A DNA stretch of 59,884 bases from an archaeon (GTDB lineage: Archaea; Nanobdellota; Nanobdellia; Woesearchaeales; GW2011-AR9). The position numbers and the translations under genes were made by a program. The stretch is from positions 1-59,884 of the forward strand of contig JABHQR010000014.1 of assembly GCA_018696395.1 (NCBI GenBank). The letters run 5' to 3'. The notes below the pieces were generated by a model that saw nothing but the letters and a program-made list of their open reading frames with translations, made no database searches and was not told the origin of the DNA. Position 1 is the stretch's first letter; each line of letters opens with the position of its first letter. Shown here piece by piece: positions 9,056-18,762 of this stretch.

Positions 9056-12000
9056 ATGAAAACTAAAAATATTTATATAATCATGTTAAGTGTAATTTTT
9101 TTAATATTAATGTCAATGTCAGTTTCAGCAACAAATTGCTGGGAATATGATGATAATTCTGATTGTGTAGTTCAAGAAGATTGTCGGTGGGACTTCTGGA
9201 GTAAAAATTGTTTCCAAGTAAGTTGTTGGGACTTCTGGGAGCAAGATGATTGTAATAATGCAATTGCTAATTTAAGTTTAGCTTGTACTTGGCAAACTGG
9301 CGGCGGCGCAGGTTCTGGTTGGTGTGAAGATGGTGCTGCTTGTTGGAATTATGGTGATTCTTCTACTTGTAACTCGGCTTCAAGTTGTGATTGGGTAGGA
9401 AATTCTTTCTGTGAAGAAATTAATTGTTGGAATTATAATGACCAAAATGATTGTAATGACCACTCTTCAAATGGTTGTGTCTGGGATGGTTGGAGTTGTA
9501 TGGAAGAAACAGGTTGTTGGAATTATGCTGATGATACTGGTTGTGATGCGGTTTCAGGTTGTATGTGGCATTCTGATGCTTGGTGTGCAGAAGAAGGTTG
9601 TTGGAATTATTGGAATAGTGAATCTGATTGTAACGCAGCTACTGGTTGTGAATGGTATGAAGATGAATGGAGTACTAGTGGTGGTTGGTGTGAAGATACT
9701 AGTGGTTGTTGGGACATAAATTCTCAAAGTACTTGTGAATCAGAAGGATGTTATTGGGATACTGAAGAAAGTGAATGTGATGAATTACAATGTTGGATAT
9801 TTGATGGAACTGATAGTTCTACTTGTGAAAGTAACAGTGAAAGTTTAAGTTGTAGGTGGGAAGCAACTTCATGTGCACCAAATGACTTTAATGATCGTGA
9901 TTGTTGGTCAAATTCTGACCAAAGTTCTTGTGAAACTGCAGGTTGCGAATGGGGTGTTTGTTCTATGGTAGGCTGTTGGGATTATTCTTCTCAATCCTCT
10001 TGTGAATCAGCTGATTGTACTTGGAATGTTGATGAGTGGAACTCTAATGGGGGTTGGTGTGAAGAATCTGGCTGTTGGAGTTTGAATGGCGAATCTGCTT
10101 GTAATACTGGCGAGGATTGTGTGTGGTTAGATAATCAAGGTTGGTGTGAGGAAGAACGATGTTGGAATTATTATGATCAATCTGGATGTGAATCATCTAG
10201 TTTAAGTTGTTCTTGGGACGAATCTGGAAGTTATTGTTATGAAGTTGGTTGTTGGGAATATTCTACTAATGAAACTTGTTTAGATGTAAGTGGTTGTTTA
10301 TGGGATGGCTGGAACTGTTACCAACCAAGTTGTTGGAGTTATAATAGTGAAGGTTCTTGTGATTTAGATTCTGACTGTGAATGGAATAATAATGGTTGGT
10401 GTGAAGAAGAAGGTTGTTGGGATTATAACAATGAAACTGCATGTACATCAAACAGTTGTGAATGGGAAGGATCAGGTTGGTGTGAAGAAGAAGGTTGTTG
10501 GAATTATGATTCTGAAAAAGATTGTGGAGAAAATGGCGGTGATGGTTGTCAGTGGAATGCCGAATGGAATTATTGTGGTGAAAAAAGTTGTTATGATTTT
10601 TCAACAGAAACTTCATGCGAAAAATATAATGAAAGTTTAGGTTGTTATTGGAACGGCTATAGTTGTAGTCAGGAAGGTTGTTGGAACTATTGGGATAATG
10701 CAACTGCTTGTAATGCGGCAGATGGCTGTGAAATGGATTCTTATTACACTTGTAAAGAACAGGCATGTTGGAATTATGAAGACAATACGACTTGTGTGGC
10801 AGATAGTAGTTGTGATTGGAACAGTTATTGTACTGGAGATTATTCTTTAAGTTGTTGGACTAATTCAGACGAATCATCTTGTAAAGAAAATAATTGTAGT
10901 TGGACTGGTTATTGTTATGAATTAGGTTGTTGGGCAAATGATGAACGAAGTGAATGTTGTGGTGATTCTGAATGTACTGAAAGTGATGAATGTGGTTGGG
11001 AAGAATGGGGTTATTGTAAAGAACCTGGCTGTTGGGATTATTGGACAGAATCAGAATGTACTAGTGATGCAGATGGATTAGATAATTGTGCTTGGGATTC
11101 TACATGGGATTATTGTTATGAAGAAGGTTGTTGGACAAATAATAATAGTTTAGATTGTAATAGGGCAAGTACATTAGGTTGTACATGGAATGAACAAAAT
11201 GATTATTGTTATGAAGAAGGTTGTTGGGAATATTCAACTGAAAGTGGTTGTGATGCCGATACTAGTGGAATAGGAAGTTGTGTATGGAACGAAGATTGGA
11301 ACTACTGTTATAAAGAAGGTTGTTGGAATTATGGTACTGAAGGAGATTGTACTGAAGCAACTAGTTGTGAATGGGAAGATAATGGTTGGTGTTTTGATTT
11401 AGGTTGTTGGAATTACGATACTATCAGTGATTGTAATTCTTCAGCATTGTGTGATTGGAATGTTCAATACGATTACTGTTATGAAAAAGGATGTTGGGAT
11501 TATTCAACTAATGATACCTGTTTAGCGATAGAAAAATGTAATTGGGACGATTCGGGAAGTTACTGTTTTGAAGATGGTTGTTGGAATAAACAAGATAATT
11601 CTTCTTGTTCAGCAGATAGTGATTGTTTCTGGGATGATAACGCTTGGTGTAAGCAAGTAGGTTGTTGGGATTATGCTGATTCCATTGCTTGTAATGCTGA
11701 TGCTAGTGGAATAGGTAACTGTGCTTGGGATTCTACTTGGGATTATTGTTATCAAGAGGGTTGTTGGGTATTAGGAAATGAAACTGTGTGTGAAGCAGAT
11801 AGTGATTGTAATTGGGATGCAGGATCTTGGGGTTACTGTTACGAAGAAAGTTGTTGGGATTATTCAACTAATGGTACTTGTTTGACTGCAAACTGTTCTT
11901 GGAACGCTCAGTATGATTACTGTTATGAAAAAGGATCTTGGGAATTTGATACTAATGAAACTTGTGTAACTGCAGGATTTAATTGGAAAGTTGACAATTG

Positions 12001-15000
12001 GGGTTGGTGTGAAGAAGTTAACTGTTGGTCATTTGATTATACTAACTCAAGTACCTGTCAAGCTCAAAGTGGTTGTGTTTGGGATGATCCTTGGTGTGAA
12101 CAAATTGCATGTTGGTTATATGATGGAGATGAAACTGGTTGTACTGTAACTGCGTTGTCGGAGTATAATTTAACTTGTAATTATAATAATGGTTGGTGTG
12201 ACCAATCAGGAGGAGCATGTTCAGATAATGATGGTAAAAAGAAAGATTGTCAAGATACAAATTGGTGTATTTGGGATCATAATGATGATACTTGTAAAAA
12301 TCCTGAAAATGTAGTTGGGTTAGATTACGATAATGAAGATTTCACAATGTTTAATCCACAATGTTGGTTGTTTGATCAGGAAGAAGCATTATGTGGTAAT
12401 ATCTCAATATGTAGTTGGAATTCAACTACTAGTCAATGTGATAATCTTGCGAGCTTAGAAAGTGCTAACATTCAATGTGAGAACATAACTAATAAAACAA
12501 TCTGTACGGATATTCCCGCCTTAGGAACTTGTTGCGAATGGAGGAATGGTAATTGTACGACTAGTTATACTGGTAAACAATGTTATGATAATTTAGAAGA
12601 TCCTCCAATCGGTGCATACTTCTGTGAAGATTATAATTCCATTGATAGTCAAGACTTATGTGGACAAATTTCAGGTTGGCCTTGGTTGATGCCATGTGAA
12701 TGGGATAGTACTAATGAAGATTGTCAGTTCAAAAGTGATCTTGCAGTTGAAGGATTTAAAGATGCGGGTACTCAGAAAACTTGTGAAGCGATTGGTGGTG
12801 CATGGGTTTGTGAAAATTATTGTGACGATATGGGGACTTTATCCAATGGTTCAGATGATATGCTCAGGAACGATTGTTGGTGTGAACAAGCAACAGGTAC
12901 TGGGACAAAATTTTGTGCACAATCTTGTTGGGCATGTGAATATCAAAACAATGGTTCCGCTTGGGATACTGCAACAGTAGCTCAAGAATCATGTGAAGGT
13001 TCTTCAGCAAATTGTGAATGGGAAACTGATAGTGCTGCAGTTAATGGATTTGGTTATTGTGATTTCAGTACTGCTATTGCCACTTCTGGTGGATGTGATA
13101 GTAAATGTTCATCATGTAATGACATAGAAGATGATACTAGTACTGGGAAAAACGAACAAAAAATTGCTTGTTTAGAAAGTCAACAAGATTGTAAATGGGC
13201 TACAAATTTGGCAAACATTTCGCAAGGCTCTTGTATTAAAGAGAATGAAAAAACTTGTAGTGAAAAATGTGGGGAATGTTCTGAAGATGAATGTACCAGT
13301 TATGGTTTAGGCGAAGCAGGTAAATGTGACTGGGATGAAAACGGGAAAGTTTGTAAACCAGCAAATTTCAATGGAGAGCTTTGTTTTGATGGTATAGACA
13401 ATGATAACAATGGAATGGTAGATTGTGAAGATTCAGAATGTATGTTCGAACCTGAATGTGACATGGGTAATGGAATGGCTAATTGTTGGAAATTCACCAA
13501 TGATAATTGTGCTGGAAGTACTGATGATTATGGTAATTCCTGTAATCTAAATACAGATCCATGGGGTGGATCTTGGTGTGGTACTGTCTGGGAAACTTGT
13601 TGGCAATATGATAATAGTCAAACAGCTTGTAATAACCAAAGTGGTGCTTGTAGTTGGCAAGACCAAAGCTCTGGTGGTGGTTGGTGTGATATTAACTTTA
13701 CTTTAGCAGATAGTTGTTTCGGAAAAGGTCAAGGTGGTTGTACTGGTAACGCAGATTGTGCATGGATAGTTGATCAGAATAATCCGCAAGGTGGCTTCTG
13801 TGAATTTAAAATGTTTTCATTGTGCCAGAATTCGGATATTACTAGTCAGTCTGAATGTGAAACTAACGATAATAAACCTTATTGTAAATGGGAAAAGGAT
13901 ACTAATGCACCTAATGGTGGTTGGTGTGAACCAAAATGTTTTTCTTTAGACGAAAATTCTTGTGGAACTAATAATAAGTGTAATTATAAATCTGGTTGGT
14001 GTGAACCTAACATAACAATGGGTCAAGATTGTTGGAGTTTTGACAATGATCAATCTGGATGTGAAGGACAATCAGCTTGTCTTTGGGAATCAGCAAGTTT
14101 TGGTGGTGGTTGTGAAGTAGACTTCAGTTCTTTACCATTTGATTGTGAAACGACTTATTTTGGAGAAACTAATTGTGATGCCAATTCAAGTTGTGTTTGG
14201 GTTGATGATGAATGGAGTGGTAGTGGATTCTGTGCTAATAAGATAGATGAATGTTATCTGTTTGATACTTCAGGTGCTTGTGGTGCAGTTTCAGGTTGTA
14301 ATTGGGCAAGTTTATTTGGTGGATTAGTAGAAGTTTGTTTGAACACTTGTGAGTATAATAGTACTGTCCTTAGCCAAACTTGTGGTGACATATCTGGTTG
14401 TACAGAAATGACTGGTTGGTGTAATTCTAAAAAAGATGCAATGATGTTTGCAAAAATGGATTCACCTCCTGTAGAAGTTTCTACTGATACTTGTCCAGAA
14501 ACAGGCATATCAAATCATACTGACTTTTGTGGATTTGGTGTGAAAGATGATCCAGCAGTATTTAGTGTTGGAGCTTTTGTAGTTGGCCTTGAAGATTCTG
14601 TGATGTGTAAAGGTGAGTGGATAGTTAACCAACAAACAGGTAGTGTTGATGAAGGTGATGGAGAAATGCCATCTAAGTTTGTTGTTTACTTAAACAGTGA
14701 TGGAGTAGATACAGGTGGTTGTACTAGAAGTAATGGGCAAGGAACAGGGTTTGATCTTAAAGGAATAGTGGAGTATACTATAAGTGGGATTGAAACAGAT
14801 ATGAAAAAATGTTCAGATAGTGTTTGGGTTAATTCTGATGTTTATGTGACAACTGATCCTGGTATCTCTTGTAGTGAAGCTGGTGGTCCAGTGTTAATGT
14901 TTGATAAAGAAGATTTAGAAGATTCAGGCAAATGGACTCCTGGTGTTGACATTGACATTGTAATAGGTATAATTAATCTGAGTGATGGAGTAACTTATTT

Positions 15001-16798
15001 TGATTCCGCTTCTGGAACTTACACTCCTGGTTCAGTAGATATCATGAAAGAAGATTGTTGGGGATTTAGTGATAGTGATGGTGATGGTTTACTACCTTCA
15101 ATGGATCCAGATTGTAAATTTGTAATGCAAGGTTCATCAGGTATGGAAGATTGTGACGATACTATTGATAATGATGGGGATAATGATATTGATTGTAATG
15201 ACATTGATTGTGCACCAAAACCAATTTGTGGTGGAAGTATTTTGGACTTTACTTTTGTAAATGATACAACTATGGCAACAGTAAGTACTAAGAAAGTTGT
15301 TGAATATGTTGATGCAGCTTACATTACATATGATACTTCAGAACCAGCAAATGGAACTTTATTGTTCTATGGTGAAAATGTTACTTGTGAAACTTTAAAC
15401 GCAACGGTTTATGATATTGGGATTACTGATTCGGCAGTTCCAGCATATAAAATGTGGCACGAAGGTCCAATTGACGAGAACTTTATTGGGTACAACTTAA
15501 CAAATGCTACAAATTATTACTATAAGTTGAAAGTTTGTGATAAAGCAGGTAATCCTTGTGGTCTAACTGCATGTTGGAATTTTACTACTGAAGCTAACTT
15601 GGCAGCATGTGGAGACGCTTGTAGTTATATTATCAATGTGAACTTAGAAGGAGATGACAAATCATTTAAGACAGGTACAGGTGGAGTTATTAATGAACAA
15701 AATTGTGGTGAAAATGCTGGTAAGAAGGTTAGTTACCAAGACAAAGATGACATGGATATTGAACTTGAAGGTGATGGTTGGTCAATAACCATGGGTAGTG
15801 GTAATCCTGCAGGTTCAATTAATGCTGAATTAAATGATTCTGATTTCCTTGAAGGTGTGGATTATGTTGGTATGGCAACTGATAAGTGGGAAGAAATTCA
15901 GGGTGACTTTATGGCTGATGAAATAACTATCTGTGTGCCAGGTAATCATGATACTTTGTACCACTGTGCTGATGGTGTAACTCCTAGTGTTGATGTTTGT
16001 ACTGATGTAACTAGTTATGTAATTAGTGGGCCAACTTACAACACTGCAGATGCTTGTACAGAGTTTACAGTACCTTCGGACCTGGGCTTCTCCGCGTATT
16101 TAGGTGCAACTGGAAGTAGTTCATCTAGTTCTTCTTCTAGTTCTTCTAGTAGTGGTTCTAGTGGCGGTGCAGCTGCAGGTGGCGGTGGTGGTTCCGGTGG
16201 CGGAAGTACTTACATTGTTGACACAGACGAGTTCAGTGCAGGTTTTACTAAAGAATTAGGTGTTGGTGACAGGTTTAAAGTAACAATAAGTGAAACAGTT
16301 TATTACTTATCTCTTTCAGAAGTTAGTTTGAACAGTGTTAGGTTAAGTATTGATGACTCAGAAATTACAGTGTCTACAGGAAGTTCAGGTAAGTTCAATG
16401 TTGATAGTGATGAAGATTATGATATCAAAGCTACAGTCGGAACTATTAATTACACTGGATTATCTGCATATGTGACTGTAAAAAGTACAAGTGACTTAGT
16501 ACCTACTACTGCTACTAATAGCATTGTTGCGGTGGAAGAAGAGGAAGAAGAATTAATGGATGAATTGTTAGGTGAAGAGGTTGGTGTTGAAGAAGTTGTA
16601 GCTGAAGAATCTAATGTGCAAGAACCTTCCACTGAATCTGAAGGTGCTAAGTTAAATGCAATGTTTGTTGAAGTTAAAGAATTTTGGAATAATTATTACA
16701 TGTTTATGATTTTAGTGTTGGCAGCAATAACTGTTGGTGTTGGAGTTTATTTTATAATGCATAAACATGGTAAGAAACATCCTGATGATGACTTTTAA
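9056..16798 (+). CDS. Giant secreted Cys/Trp-rich repeat protein, membrane anchored
   Basis: This 2580-aa surface protein has a signal peptide (residues 1-25, ending SVSA). About 35 compact repeats of roughly 28 aa follow, of the form CWxY...C...CxW...WCxEEG with four Cys each. About nine looser copies continue to near residue 1800. Two DNDxDxxxDCxDxDC-like segments (near 1455 and 2045) resemble calcium-binding loops. A fibronectin-III-like domain (about 2070-2180), a poly-Ser/Gly linker (from about 2353), a TYIVD domain (from about 2384), an acidic stretch, one membrane helix (about 2546-2570) and a basic tail follow. I use the ATG at 9056; the GTG at 9044 belongs to the GAGGTG ribosome site. 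I know no described family with this repeat. An adhesin or envelope-fibre role is inference. The next gene is DsbA-like. Confidence 0.88.
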   Translation: MKTKNIYIIMLSVIFLILMSMSVSATNCWEYDDNSDCVVQEDCRWDFWSKNCFQVSCWDFWEQDDCNNAIANLSLACTWQTGGGAGSGWCEDGAACWNYGDSSTCNSASSCDWVGNSFCEEINCWNYNDQNDCNDHSSNGCVWDGWSCMEETGCWNYADDTGCDAVSGCMWHSDAWCAEEGCWNYWNSESDCNAATGCEWYEDEWSTSGGWCEDTSGCWDINSQSTCESEGCYWDTEESECDELQCWIFDGTDSSTCESNSESLSCRWEATSCAPNDFNDRDCWSNSDQSSCETAGCEWGVCSMVGCWDYSSQSSCESADCTWNVDEWNSNGGWCEESGCWSLNGESACNTGEDCVWLDNQGWCEEERCWNYYDQSGCESSSLSCSWDESGSYCYEVGCWEYSTNETCLDVSGCLWDGWNCYQPSCWSYNSEGSCDLDSDCEWNNNGWCEEEGCWDYNNETACTSNSCEWEGSGWCEEEGCWNYDSEKDCGENGGDGCQWNAEWNYCGEKSCYDFSTETSCEKYNESLGCYWNGYSCSQEGCWNYWDNATACNAADGCEMDSYYTCKEQACWNYEDNTTCVADSSCDWNSYCTGDYSLSCWTNSDESSCKENNCSWTGYCYELGCWANDERSECCGDSECTESDECGWEEWGYCKEPGCWDYWTESECTSDADGLDNCAWDSTWDYCYEEGCWTNNNSLDCNRASTLGCTWNEQNDYCYEEGCWEYSTESGCDADTSGIGSCVWNEDWNYCYKEGCWNYGTEGDCTEATSCEWEDNGWCFDLGCWNYDTISDCNSSALCDWNVQYDYCYEKGCWDYSTNDTCLAIEKCNWDDSGSYCFEDGCWNKQDNSSCSADSDCFWDDNAWCKQVGCWDYADSIACNADASGIGNCAWDSTWDYCYQEGCWVLGNETVCEADSDCNWDAGSWGYCYEESCWDYSTNGTCLTANCSWNAQYDYCYEKGSWEFDTNETCVTAGFNWKVDNWGWCEEVNCWSFDYTNSSTCQAQSGCVWDDPWCEQIACWLYDGDETGCTVTALSEYNLTCNYNNGWCDQSGGACSDNDGKKKDCQDTNWCIWDHNDDTCKNPENVVGLDYDNEDFTMFNPQCWLFDQEEALCGNISICSWNSTTSQCDNLASLESANIQCENITNKTICTDIPALGTCCEWRNGNCTTSYTGKQCYDNLEDPPIGAYFCEDYNSIDSQDLCGQISGWPWLMPCEWDSTNEDCQFKSDLAVEGFKDAGTQKTCEAIGGAWVCENYCDDMGTLSNGSDDMLRNDCWCEQATGTGTKFCAQSCWACEYQNNGSAWDTATVAQESCEGSSANCEWETDSAAVNGFGYCDFSTAIATSGGCDSKCSSCNDIEDDTSTGKNEQKIACLESQQDCKWATNLANISQGSCIKENEKTCSEKCGECSEDECTSYGLGEAGKCDWDENGKVCKPANFNGELCFDGIDNDNNGMVDCEDSECMFEPECDMGNGMANCWKFTNDNCAGSTDDYGNSCNLNTDPWGGSWCGTVWETCWQYDNSQTACNNQSGACSWQDQSSGGGWCDINFTLADSCFGKGQGGCTGNADCAWIVDQNNPQGGFCEFKMFSLCQNSDITSQSECETNDNKPYCKWEKDTNAPNGGWCEPKCFSLDENSCGTNNKCNYKSGWCEPNITMGQDCWSFDNDQSGCEGQSACLWESASFGGGCEVDFSSLPFDCETTYFGETNCDANSSCVWVDDEWSGSGFCANKIDECYLFDTSGACGAVSGCNWASLFGGLVEVCLNTCEYNSTVLSQTCGDISGCTEMTGWCNSKKDAMMFAKMDSPPVEVSTDTCPETGISNHTDFCGFGVKDDPAVFSVGAFVVGLEDSVMCKGEWIVNQQTGSVDEGDGEMPSKFVVYLNSDGVDTGGCTRSNGQGTGFDLKGIVEYTISGIETDMKKCSDSVWVNSDVYVTTDPGISCSEAGGPVLMFDKEDLEDSGKWTPGVDIDIVIGIINLSDGVTYFDSASGTYTPGSVDIMKEDCWGFSDSDGDGLLPSMDPDCKFVMQGSSGMEDCDDTIDNDGDNDIDCNDIDCAPKPICGGSILDFTFVNDTTMATVSTKKVVEYVDAAYITYDTSEPANGTLLFYGENVTCETLNATVYDIGITDSAVPAYKMWHEGPIDENFIGYNLTNATNYYYKLKVCDKAGNPCGLTACWNFTTEANLAACGDACSYIINVNLEGDDKSFKTGTGGVINEQNCGENAGKKVSYQDKDDMDIELEGDGWSITMGSGNPAGSINAELNDSDFLEGVDYVGMATDKWEEIQGDFMADEITICVPGNHDTLYHCADGVTPSVDVCTDVTSYVISGPTYNTADACTEFTVPSDLGFSAYLGATGSSSSSSSSSSSSSGSSGGAAAGGGGGSGGGSTYIVDTDEFSAGFTKELGVGDRFKVTISETVYYLSLSEVSLNSVRLSIDDSEITVSTGSSGKFNVDSDEDYDIKATVGTINYTGLSAYVTVKSTSDLVPTTATNSIVAVEEEEEELMDELLGEEVGVEEVVAEESNVQEPSTESEGAKLNAMFVEVKEFWNNYYMFMILVLAAITVGVGVYFIMHKHGKKHPDDDF
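9137..12216 (+). repeat. About 35 tandem four-cysteine repeats in the giant protein (protein-level repeat)
   Basis: The units are 72-110 bp long at the DNA level and too diverged to be recent duplications, but the protein pattern is regular. Cys-Trp-aromatic opens each unit, Cys2 comes 7-9 residues later, Cys3 is followed by X-Trp, and Cys4 is often preceded by Trp or Tyr and followed by acidic residues and Gly. One unit (11936-12017) lacks Cys1 and Cys3. One (near 10928-11030) has two additional cysteines. Confidence 0.85.
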
Positions 16799-17033
16799 GT
16801 GAATATTTATTTTATTTTTTATTTTATTAATTCTGATTTTTTATATTTGAAATTTTTAATGTAAATAAATTAATCTACTTAATTATCAGTTTATATTCTA
16901 AATAATGTTCCTTAATATAGAAATAAATAAAAAGGAATAATGAATTATGGCAAGTATTAGCATATTATTACTTTATTTTAATTGAAATATGTAACAATTG
17001 TAAATCAAACATTAAAACAAGAGGTGTATCTTA

Positions 17034-17696
17034 ATGAAAGAAAAAATTAAAACATTTGCAATTATTGGTTTAGCAATAGCATTAGTTTGGATTGTGGCAG
17101 CACCAGATTTTTCTGATTTTGGCGGAGCTGGTTTGACTGGGGCAGGAGTTTTTGAAGTAATCACTGATAATTCTGGTGGTGTTGAGGATAATGGTTATTA
17201 CAAAGGTGATGCTGATGCACCAGTAACTATAATTGAATTCTCTGATTTTGAATGTCCTTACTGTGCAAGAGGTTGGACTACAATGAAAGAAATTGAAACT
17301 AATTATGTTGAAACTGGTCAAGTAAAAATTGAGTTTAGACATTTACCATTAAGTTTTCATGCTAATGCAGAAGGTGCAGCTTTAGCATCATTATGTGCTG
17401 GTGAACAAGGAATGTTCTGGGAATATCATGATGGTTTATTTGAAAATCAAAATTTACTAAGTAGTTCTTATTTAGATACTTTAGCTGAAGAATTAGATCT
17501 TGACATTGATGAGTTTGATGAGTGTTTAGATTCAAGAGAATATATTGATTGGATTAACAGTGATAAAGGCATGGCTTCTAGTAAAGGAATTACTGGAACA
17601 CCCGCATTTTTAGTTAATGGTGAATTAATTAAAGGGGCACAACCATACAGTACTTTTGAAACAGCAATCGAAGCAGCTTTAGCAGAAGCGGAATAA
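17034..17696 (+). CDS. Membrane-anchored DsbA-family thiol-disulfide oxidoreductase
   Basis: This is a thioredoxin-fold oxidoreductase that should act outside the membrane. An N-terminal hydrophobic segment (about residues 8-23) is followed by a linker. The active site DFECPYCARG has its cysteines at 74 and 77, and the cis-proline loop GTPAFLVNG is near 184-192. At 220 aa it has the length of the DsbA/BdbD-type Thioredoxin_4 proteins. The ATG follows AAGAGGTGT, the same leader type as the giant gene upstream. A catalyst of disulfide formation directly after a protein with well over a hundred cysteines suggests that it oxidises or isomerises that protein. The gap of 235 bp means it may have its own promoter. 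Confidence 0.9.
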   Translation: MKEKIKTFAIIGLAIALVWIVAAPDFSDFGGAGLTGAGVFEVITDNSGGVEDNGYYKGDADAPVTIIEFSDFECPYCARGWTTMKEIETNYVETGQVKIEFRHLPLSFHANAEGAALASLCAGEQGMFWEYHDGLFENQNLLSSSYLDTLAEELDLDIDEFDECLDSREYIDWINSDKGMASSKGITGTPAFLVNGELIKGAQPYSTFETAIEAALAEAE

Positions 17697-17700
17697 AGTT

Positions 17701-17736
17701 TGATTTTTCTTTTTTTCTTTTTATTATTTTAAAATT
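17701..17736 (+). terminator. T-rich terminator after the DsbA-like gene
   Basis: T runs broken by single C or A residues follow the TAA at 17696. Confidence 0.5.
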
Positions 17737-17793
17737 TCTTAAAAATAATGATCTTATAGTAATTTTTATAAAATTTCCAACAAATTTACACTT

Positions 17794-18762
17794 GTGGTTG
17801 ATAAAAGGATTTTAATTGTTGCAGGAACACATGTAAGGGAAAATGATTTTTCTTATTCAGTTGCAGATAAATTAATTGCAAGGTATGGTCAAAAAGATCC
17901 TGACCAAATATTTCAAGGTATAGATTGTGCTCGACAAGGAAGATTGTGGTTGTATGATGGATTAGCAGTAGCAAAGATTGATAAGGTTGGTGAAACTTCT
18001 TTAGGATATTTACAAACCCTTTCTCGTGAAGATCTTATTAAACTTTCAATTTTTAAATCACAACATGTTGGTTGTAAATTTCCTCCTTCAATTTGTGGGA
18101 TATTTGAAAATATTGCTCAATGGACTTCTGTTTCAGGTGATTTGATAAGGGTTTCTAATGCAAATATGTATGTTGATTTACACAGCTTTCATGCTTATTC
18201 AAATTTAAATAAGACTGGTTTATGTGTAGTGCCCCACTCTAGGGAGAATAATTTTAATTTGATGAAATCTAGTTTAGATTTAGCCAAGAAAGATGATCCA
18301 GAAATTTATGGTGTTTTTGAATCTAATTTTAATCCTTCAGAAGAAAATCAAAGAGAAATTAAGAAAAGGTATTTTGATGATTCAGGTGACCTTTATAGTG
18401 ATGTTGCAAACTTGTTAATTGGATATAAAAAATCGTGTAAAAATATTGGTTTTTCTTTAAGAATGTTAGATGGTTTTCAATTAATTGATTTTTTGATTGG
18501 TAAAGAAATTCAAGGGTTTAGTGAAATTGTTTCTAATTCAAAACAAGTGAGTTCACAATTATTTGGTTATGAGTGTGAGTCAATAATCCGGTTGGCAAAT
18601 ATGTGGGGTAATATGTGGTATCTTAATGATCAAAATAAATCTCATCCTAAATTGGATTCATTTACTTTTGAAGCAGTTCATTGGCAAGATAAACAACAAA
18701 ACGCAGTAGTTAATTTTACTGAAAAATATTTATTGCCAAATTTCAATAAATACCAGGAATAA
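17794..18762 (+). CDS. AstE/AspA-like zinc hydrolase (putative)
   Basis: This 322-aa protein opens with KRILIVAGTHVREND, which resembles the GTHGNE zinc-binding start of succinylglutamate desuccinylase/aspartoacylase proteins. It has a DLHSFHAY segment near residue 130 that matches the second zinc-ligand region (DLHS). This suggests a metal-dependent amide hydrolase of the M14-like fold, but the GTH motif has Arg-Glu-Asn where Gly-Asn-Glu is usual. The substrate is unknown. The start is a GTG at 17794, about 27 bp after TTTTTATAAAAT, so the message is probably leaderless. The 3' end overlaps the next, convergent gene by 20 bp. Confidence 0.55.
   Translation: MVDKRILIVAGTHVRENDFSYSVADKLIARYGQKDPDQIFQGIDCARQGRLWLYDGLAVAKIDKVGETSLGYLQTLSREDLIKLSIFKSQHVGCKFPPSICGIFENIAQWTSVSGDLIRVSNANMYVDLHSFHAYSNLNKTGLCVVPHSRENNFNLMKSSLDLAKKDDPEIYGVFESNFNPSEENQREIKKRYFDDSGDLYSDVANLLIGYKKSCKNIGFSLRMLDGFQLIDFLIGKEIQGFSEIVSNSKQVSSQLFGYECESIIRLANMWGNMWYLNDQNKSHPKLDSFTFEAVHWQDKQQNAVVNFTEKYLLPNFNKYQE

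Noticed and set aside
10266-10766. Antisense frames inside the Cys-repeat gene
   Set aside because: They are shadows of the regular codon pattern of the repeat gene, without promoter or ribosome sites.
9137-12216. CRISPR array or recent tandem DNA duplication
   Set aside because: Repeats vary in length and sequence at the DNA level and keep a reading frame; they are protein repeats.
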